Source: Lysinibacter cavernae
Lineage (GTDB): Bacteria; Actinomycetota; Actinomycetes; Actinomycetales; Microbacteriaceae
Assembly (NCBI RefSeq): GCF_011758565.1
Contig: NZ_JAAMOX010000001.1
Span: forward strand, 620,001 to 684,000
Direction: 5' to 3'
Length of the DNA: 64,000 bases
Shown one piece after another: positions 60,011 to 64,000 of the stretch; positions within the stretch are counted from its first letter, which is position 1; each line of letters starts with the position of its first letter. A program made the translations under genes and the position numbers. The notes beneath the pieces are model-generated. The model saw only the letters and a program-made list of their open reading frames with translations. It had not been told where the DNA came from and searched no databases.

Positions 60011-61390
60011 TCAGATCAGCGCACTCGTTTCCCTGCCGCATGACCCCGCCGTTGTGGCCGCATCGACCGAACAATCACCCGAATCGTTGACGGCACCCTC
60101 GCCTGAGCAGTCTGCTGTAGGCGCAACCGTCATACAGACACCCGTTTCGGGCAGCACAAGTTGCACTTGACGTGCCGCAGCATGATTGCCGGCCAGTTCA
60201 TCCGCAATGGAACGGACCTGCTCATATCCGGTCGCAAGCAGGAACGTCGGAGCGCGCCCATAGCTTTTCATCCCGGCGATGAAGAAGTTGGGTTCGGGAT
60301 GCGCTAACTCGTCAACACCGTGTGGGTAGACCGTGCCGCAGCTGTGCATATTGGGATCAATGAGCGGGGCGAGCATCCGAGGTGCTTCGATGACCTCGTC
60401 GAGCGAGAGTCGGATTTCTCGCAGGAAATCAAGGTTCGGCCTGAACCCAGTTGCGTTGACAACCACGTTTGCAGCAACGGAATAGGGCTCACCTGCGCGG
60501 CGCCCGTTCAACACAACGCCGCTGGCTGAGGCATCCGCAACGATGTTATCGATTTCATAGGAATCGATCAGCGTCACCCGACCCGAATCAACCAGTGCGT
60601 TCACCATGCCGCCAAGTTCGCCTCGTGCGGGCAGCTCATCAGCTGCCGAGCCGTAGACCCTCTGGGGCGTGCGAGAACGGATGACCCAGGAAATCCGTGT
60701 ATTGGCTTCGGTCGCGGCAAGTTCGGCCAGTTTCAGGAGGGTATTTGCCGCAGAGTGACCCGCGCCCACCACAACGGTGTGTTGCCCCACGAAGCGATGA
60801 CGGTCGACACCAAGCACGTCAGGAAGGGCTCCGGTGATGAAGCGTCTGACTGCGGCGTTGTTGGTCGGCTCGAGGCCCGACGAGAGGAGGTTGTTCGGGG
60901 TTCCGTATGTGCCTGACGTATCGATGACTGCCGAGGCGGCAACACTCGAAGTGCCGGTTGGCGTCTGCACCCTGAGGACAAAGGGTGCGTGTTCTCGGCC
61001 CGCAGACCGAGTCTTGTCCATGCCTTGGCGTGAAACGGCGATCACCGTGCTGCGGTACTGGATGACGGGTTTGAGCTCTGGTGTGTTGCTCAACGGAATC
61101 AGATAGGACTCGACGAGGTCTCTGCCGTGCGGGATGCGGGTCGCGACGGGTGCGTCCCAGTCACTCGCATCAAGGAGTCGGGCTGCGGCGGCATCCACAA
61201 GAAACTCCCACGGGGAAAAGAGTCGGGTATGACCCCAGCTGGCGACGGCCGCGCCGGCGTGGTCTCCGGCTTCGAAAACGATGACGTCCAGGCCTCGTTC
61301 GTGCGCCTGGGCTGCAGCGGCAAGGCCGATTGGCCCCGCCCCGATCACGGCAATCGGTAGTTGGCGAAGTTGCTGGGCGGCGAGGGTCAT
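60011..61390 (-). CDS. arsO: ArsO-like FAD-dependent oxidoreductase with Cys-rich tail
   Basis: 459 aa. Dinucleotide-binding motifs GAGPIGLAAAAQAHERG (about 16-32) and VVVGAGHSAANTLLKLA (about 220) plus ATG-type VVNATGFRP mark a flavoprotein monooxygenase-like fold. Proteins of this type are common in actinobacterial ars operons and are named ArsO there. The last ~50 residues carry four cysteines (VCMTV, DCSGE, DCSVD, SCGRE), possibly an arsenite-binding tail. It ends the acr3-arsC-arsO operon, overlapping arsC by 4 bases. Its exact arsenic reaction is unknown. Confidence 0.82.
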   Translation of the reverse strand: MTLAAQQLRQLPIAVIGAGPIGLAAAAQAHERGLDVIVFEAGDHAGAAVASWGHTRLFSPWEFLVDAAAARLLDASDWDAPVATRIPHGRDLVESYLIPLSNTPELKPVIQYRSTVIAVSRQGMDKTRSAGREHAPFVLRVQTPTGTSSVAASAVIDTSGTYGTPNNLLSSGLEPTNNAAVRRFITGALPDVLGVDRHRFVGQHTVVVGAGHSAANTLLKLAELAATEANTRISWVIRSRTPQRVYGSAADELPARGELGGMVNALVDSGRVTLIDSYEIDNIVADASASGVVLNGRRAGEPYSVAANVVVNATGFRPNLDFLREIRLSLDEVIEAPRMLAPLIDPNMHSCGTVYPHGVDELAHPEPNFFIAGMKSYGRAPTFLLATGYEQVRSIADELAGNHAAARQVQLVLPETGVCMTVAPTADCSGEGAVNDSGDCSVDAATTAGSCGRETSALI

Positions 61391-61851
61391 GATTGCTCCT
61401 GGGGGTTGCTGTGTGGTTTTGGGAGCTGAGGGGCACGGCCCTCGGCATCCGTATTGGACATGCTGTGGATGAGTGCCTCGACCCGTGCCCGAATCTCGTC
61501 ACGGATGCGGCGCACGGCGTCCAAGGGTTGTCCTGCCGGGTCGTCAAGTCTCCAGTCCTCGTAGCGTTTGCCTGGAAAGAATGGGCACGCGTCGCCGCAG
61601 CCCATCGTGATCACCACATCGGAGGTCTGCACGGCCTCCGTCGTGAGTATCTTCGGGATGTTCTTCGTGATGTCGATTCCAACTTCGGCCATGGCGGTCA
61701 CCGCAACGGGGTTGACGCTGTCCTTCGGTGCAGAACCTGCTGACAATACCGTTACGGACTCACCAGTGAGAGCAGCGAGGAACCCAGCGGCCATTTGTGA
61801 GCGGCCCGCGTTGTGCACGCACACAAAGAGAACGGTGGGTCGGTTATTCAT
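61387..61851 (-). CDS. arsC: Arsenate reductase, low-molecular-weight phosphatase (ArsC) family
   Basis: 154 aa. Reduces arsenate to arsenite for export. The nucleophilic P-loop CVHNAGRSQ is near residues 11-19; MGCGDACPFFPGKRYEDW later holds the resolving cysteines and the Asp-rich DDPAGQP. The C-terminus is a longer acidic/basic tail than usual. Overlaps acr3 by 4 bases. Confidence 0.95.
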   Translation of the reverse strand: MNNRPTVLFVCVHNAGRSQMAAGFLAALTGESVTVLSAGSAPKDSVNPVAVTAMAEVGIDITKNIPKILTTEAVQTSDVVITMGCGDACPFFPGKRYEDWRLDDPAGQPLDAVRRIRDEIRARVEALIHSMSNTDAEGRAPQLPKPHSNPQEQS

Positions 61852-62978
61852 GCAAGTTCCTTCGCTTCGATGGATTCTGGGTGAGTATCGTGAGCCGCCG
61901 GATGCTTGGCGAGTGTCCCAGATGTTGGGAAGATTCGACCGCGCAGCCAGAGAGAAACATAGACAAGCCCAACGAGTACTGGTACCTCAATCAGCGGGCC
62001 GACGATTCCGGCCAGGGCCTCGCCGCTTGCGGCTCCGAAAGTGCCGACGGCGACCGCGATGGCAAGCTCGAAGTTATTGCCGGCTGCCGTGAATGCAAGG
62101 GTGCTGGTGCGCGCATAGGGGAGTCCGACGGCTTTGCCGGTGAGGAACCCGATCGCAAACATCAGCGCAAAATAGGCGAGTAGTGGGAGCGCGATACTTG
62201 TAACGTCAACGGGATGATCAATGACCTGTTGGCCTTGCAGGCTAAACAACAGCACGATCGTGAACAGCAGACCGTAGAGCGCAAATGGGCTCACCCTCGG
62301 TAGGAATACTGATTCGTACCATTCGCGTCCCCGCTTGGCCTCACCAACGCGGCGCGAAAGGTATCCAGTGGCGAGTGGGATACCAAGAAAGACAAGCACG
62401 CTCGCGGTAATGGCCCAGAACGAAAACGAAGCTGAGGTGGTGCTGAGGCCAAGCCAGGCTGGTAGGACCTGGAGGTAAAACCATCCAAGGGCCCCAAATG
62501 CAACAACCTGAAACACCGAGTTGATGGCGACGAGGAACGCTGCTGCCTCGCGGTCACCACACGCCAGGTCGTTCCAGATCATGACCATGGCGATGCAGCG
62601 AGCAAGGCCGACAACGATGAGGCCCGTCCGGTATTCGGGAAGGTCAGGGAGCAGCAACCATGCCAGCGTAAACATCAGAGCTGGACCCACGAGCCAGTTG
62701 AGCACGAGCGACGACCAGAGTAGGCGCTTATCACCCGCTACCGTGCGGACATCCGAATACCTCACCTTTGCAAGAACCGGATACATCATGACCAGCAGTC
62801 CGAACGCGATTGGTACGCTCACCGAGCCGATCTCGAAGGCCTGCAGGAAGCGGCCGACTTCGGGCAAGAGCGCGGCGATCGCGAGACCGAGGCCCATGGC
62901 GGCAAGAATCCACAGGGGGAGGAGGCGGTCAGCAACTCCCAGCTGTGGCGCGTGTGTAGCGCGTTGGGTCTTCGTCAC
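61848..62978 (-). CDS. acr3: Arsenite efflux transporter, ACR3 family
   Basis: 376 aa from GTG 62978 with GGGGA 8-10 bases upstream; the frame extends upstream to 63050, but that part is the promoter/operator region. Ten membrane helices. The conserved family cysteine is in GLARCIAMVMIWNDLACGD, with RSST-like loop RRVGEAKRG. It exports arsenite(III) using the membrane potential. First gene of the operon, so export is translated with ArsC and ArsO. Confidence 0.94.
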   Translation of the reverse strand: MTKTQRATHAPQLGVADRLLPLWILAAMGLGLAIAALLPEVGRFLQAFEIGSVSVPIAFGLLVMMYPVLAKVRYSDVRTVAGDKRLLWSSLVLNWLVGPALMFTLAWLLLPDLPEYRTGLIVVGLARCIAMVMIWNDLACGDREAAAFLVAINSVFQVVAFGALGWFYLQVLPAWLGLSTTSASFSFWAITASVLVFLGIPLATGYLSRRVGEAKRGREWYESVFLPRVSPFALYGLLFTIVLLFSLQGQQVIDHPVDVTSIALPLLAYFALMFAIGFLTGKAVGLPYARTSTLAFTAAGNNFELAIAVAVGTFGAASGEALAGIVGPLIEVPVLVGLVYVSLWLRGRIFPTSGTLAKHPAAHDTHPESIEAKELA

Positions 62979-63001
62979 GGATGGTTCCCCCAAGAGGGTA
63001 G

Positions 63002-63017
63002 ATTGATAACTGTCAAT
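63002..63017. promoter_or_regulatory. ArsR-type palindrome 1 (near +1 of the ars promoter)
   Basis: ATTGATAACTGTCAAT, two half-sites ATTGAT and GTCAAT, 5 of 6 complementary, separated by 4 bases. It lies around the expected transcription start (about 63015) of the acr3 operon. Confidence 0.65.
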
Positions 63018-63021
63018 GTTT

Positions 63022-63050
63022 AGTATTTCCTTAACATTGACGGTTGTCAA
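63022..63050 (-). promoter_or_regulatory. Promoter of the acr3-arsC-arsO operon
   Basis: On the minus strand, -35 TTGACA (63045-63050) and -10 AATACT (63022-63027) with a 17-base spacer, consistent with a strong sigma-70-type promoter. The -35 overlaps the second palindrome and the +1 region carries the first. Confidence 0.75.
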
Positions 63051-63051
63051 T
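63036..63051. promoter_or_regulatory. ArsR-type palindrome 2 (over the -35)
   Basis: ATTGACGGTTGTCAAT, a perfect 16-bp palindrome with a 4-base centre (ATTGAC-GGTT-GTCAAT). Together with palindrome 1 it forms an extended 18-bp dyad (16/18) around the -10. A repressor bound to both would block RNA polymerase. Confidence 0.75.
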
Positions 63052-63260
63052 ATTCATCGTTGGCTTCGTTGCCATGAGGGAAGATCGGCATTTCGCGCGC
63101 ATGTCAGATGCCACACCCTTGACGATCGGGCGGTAGGTGATGCACAGCGGGGTCACGCTCCACGCTCGGCAAGGCGCCCCACCGTCGGGGCAATAGCTTC
63201 GCGTCCAAGTCCGGTTCGTCGACAAGCGTCGACTCGCGTAAACCAACAGTTTCGTTGTCG
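63052..63260. other. Region right of the ars promoter with no recognisable gene
   Basis: About 209 bases. Short open frames exist on both strands but none resembles ArsR or another known family. A divergent arsR would be expected here; only fragments of low-information sequence are seen. Confidence 0.5.
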
Positions 63261-63647
63261 TCAGGTAATGATGAGGTCGCCGTCTCGCGCTTCGACGGGC
63301 AGGTAGCTTGCGATGTGACTCATGTCGCGCTGCGTTCCGTCGCTATCAAGGACGCGAAGCACTGCATGGCACGACGCTTCTGCGGCGCCGTCGCGGAGGA
63401 GGTCGATTGCGGATTCCACCATGCTGGCGCTCAGGCCGTAGCGGTCGGGCAGCAGGATGACGGTTGTGAGGCACTCACCTGAATCGGCAACGAGCGTCGT
63501 CGACGAGGATGCGAAGTCCTGGGGGAGAGTTGCTACTACCGCAGCATCAACCTCTGGCTGCGTGGATGCTGCTCGAACCGAGCAGCCGGCCAGGCTCAGG
63601 GATGTCGTTAACGGCATGATCCACAGAATTCTGGACGCACGACGCAT
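63261..63647 (-). CDS. Small predicted lipoprotein of unknown function
   Basis: 128 aa from ATG 63647; an upstream extension in the same frame reaches 63740 but lacks signal-peptide logic. The N-terminus is a lipoprotein signal (MRRASRILWIMPLTTSLSLA then GC at about residue 22). The rest has ECLTTVILLPDRYGLSASMV and AEASCHAVLRVLDSDG, with no recognised domain. Gene reality is moderate, based on a good signal peptide and an open frame. Confidence 0.55.
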   Translation of the reverse strand: MRRASRILWIMPLTTSLSLAGCSVRAASTQPEVDAAVVATLPQDFASSSTTLVADSGECLTTVILLPDRYGLSASMVESAIDLLRDGAAEASCHAVLRVLDSDGTQRDMSHIASYLPVEARDGDLIIT

Positions 63648-64000
63648 CGGATTCACCGCGTGGATCCGGTGTTGCATGTACGCAGGTCGCACGCAAGGTG
63701 TTGCGGAGCAGATGACGCAGCACGGCGACCTGCAAGCCATTCCAACATGAGGGCAACGAGCAGGCTCGGGAGCCAGAAAGGCTGGATGTGTATGCGTTTA
63801 GCGAGCGGAGGGTGTCCCATACGTTCACGGTATCATTCCGTAAACCACCTGAGAAACGTTCAAGCCTTGGTTTCCGGGCGGGTCTTCAGGGGGTGTGGCA
63901 GCCGTTGTGTTTGCATCGAACAGGCGTGCCGTTCATTTAATCTGACATAATATGCATTATCAGTGATATGTATCGATGGGAATAGGCTGCTTTAATCAAC
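63648..64000. other. Right edge of the window, no gene recognised
   Basis: About 350 bases. Frames open here on both strands have no similarity to a known family. A palindromic AT-rich site at 63942-63963 (CTGACATAATATGCATTAT and on) may belong to the promoter of a gene beyond the window. Confidence 0.4.

Noticed and set aside
62979-63050. TTG 63050 as the acr3 start
   Set aside because: This stretch contains the promoter and operators; GTG 62978 has a ribosome-binding site.
63052-63260. Divergent arsR
   Set aside because: No HTH or cysteine pair typical of ArsR could be found in any frame.

Overview
The window is a contiguous piece of an actinobacterial chromosome, most likely from the family Microbacteriaceae. 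Evidence for this is the gene order carA-carB-pyrF-gmk-rpoZ-metK-priA, folC followed by a DUF4233 gene, rne/rng-rplU-rpmA-obgE-proB-proA-nadD-rsfS, a translational T-box in front of ileS, DUF3043 beside an ErpA-type gene, and an actinobacterial aa3 oxidase (ctaC, ctaD, ctaF, ctaE) with a qcrCAB bc1 complex. The identification rests on gene content and protein sequence only. Layout: 1-6975 holds pyrimidine synthesis (carA, carB, pyrF), guanylate kinase fused to an mIHF-type nucleoid protein, and rpoZ. 7158-11114 holds metK, a helicase-degenerate priA and a Nudix hydrolase. 11218-16446 is the T-box-controlled ileS, folC and a small membrane protein. Then come ndk, a VKOR-type membrane oxidoreductase on the minus strand, and RNase E/G. 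20631-28103 is the ribosomal-protein, Obg, proline and NAD cluster, with a repeat-bearing membrane protein (25962-27689), closed by tRNA-Ala(GGC) and its terminator. 28553-38704 is more accessory: a TPM-domain/PspA pair, a TetR-EamA efflux unit with a clear operator, a PhnA/YjdM zinc-ribbon protein, an SGNH hydrolase, an MFS transporter, a membrane-anchored VOC protein and a methyltransferase. 38719-47007 has a flavin reductase, hisD, nrdR, pyrD, DUF3043, erpA and the first half of the cytochrome oxidase genes (ctaC, ctaD, ctaF), then a GNAT protein. 47057-48528 is a gene-free island packed with tandem repeats: 26 copies of an 8-mer, 7 of a 12-mer and 3 of a 19-mer. It also holds two or three degenerate CRISPR-like repeats at about 61-bp spacing. 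48596-52829 (minus strand) is ctaE-qcrC-qcrA-qcrB, so the bc1-aa3 supercomplex is encoded in two blocks either side of the island. A near-consensus DtxR/IdeR iron box lies in the ctaE/trpD intergenic region. 52996-59876 carries trpD, an AlkZ-like protein, a NarL-type two-component system and a divergent FtsX-type ABC exporter. 60011-62978 is a compact arsenic operon (acr3, arsC, ArsO-like flavoprotein) read from one promoter that sits between two ArsR-type palindromes; no arsR is visible in the window. The right edge has a small predicted lipoprotein and no further recognisable gene. The most unusual items are the repeat island with its CRISPR-like relic, the iron box on the respiratory operon, the dual ArsR operator, the mIHF-Gmk fusion and the 18-bp coding minisatellite at 26769-26948.
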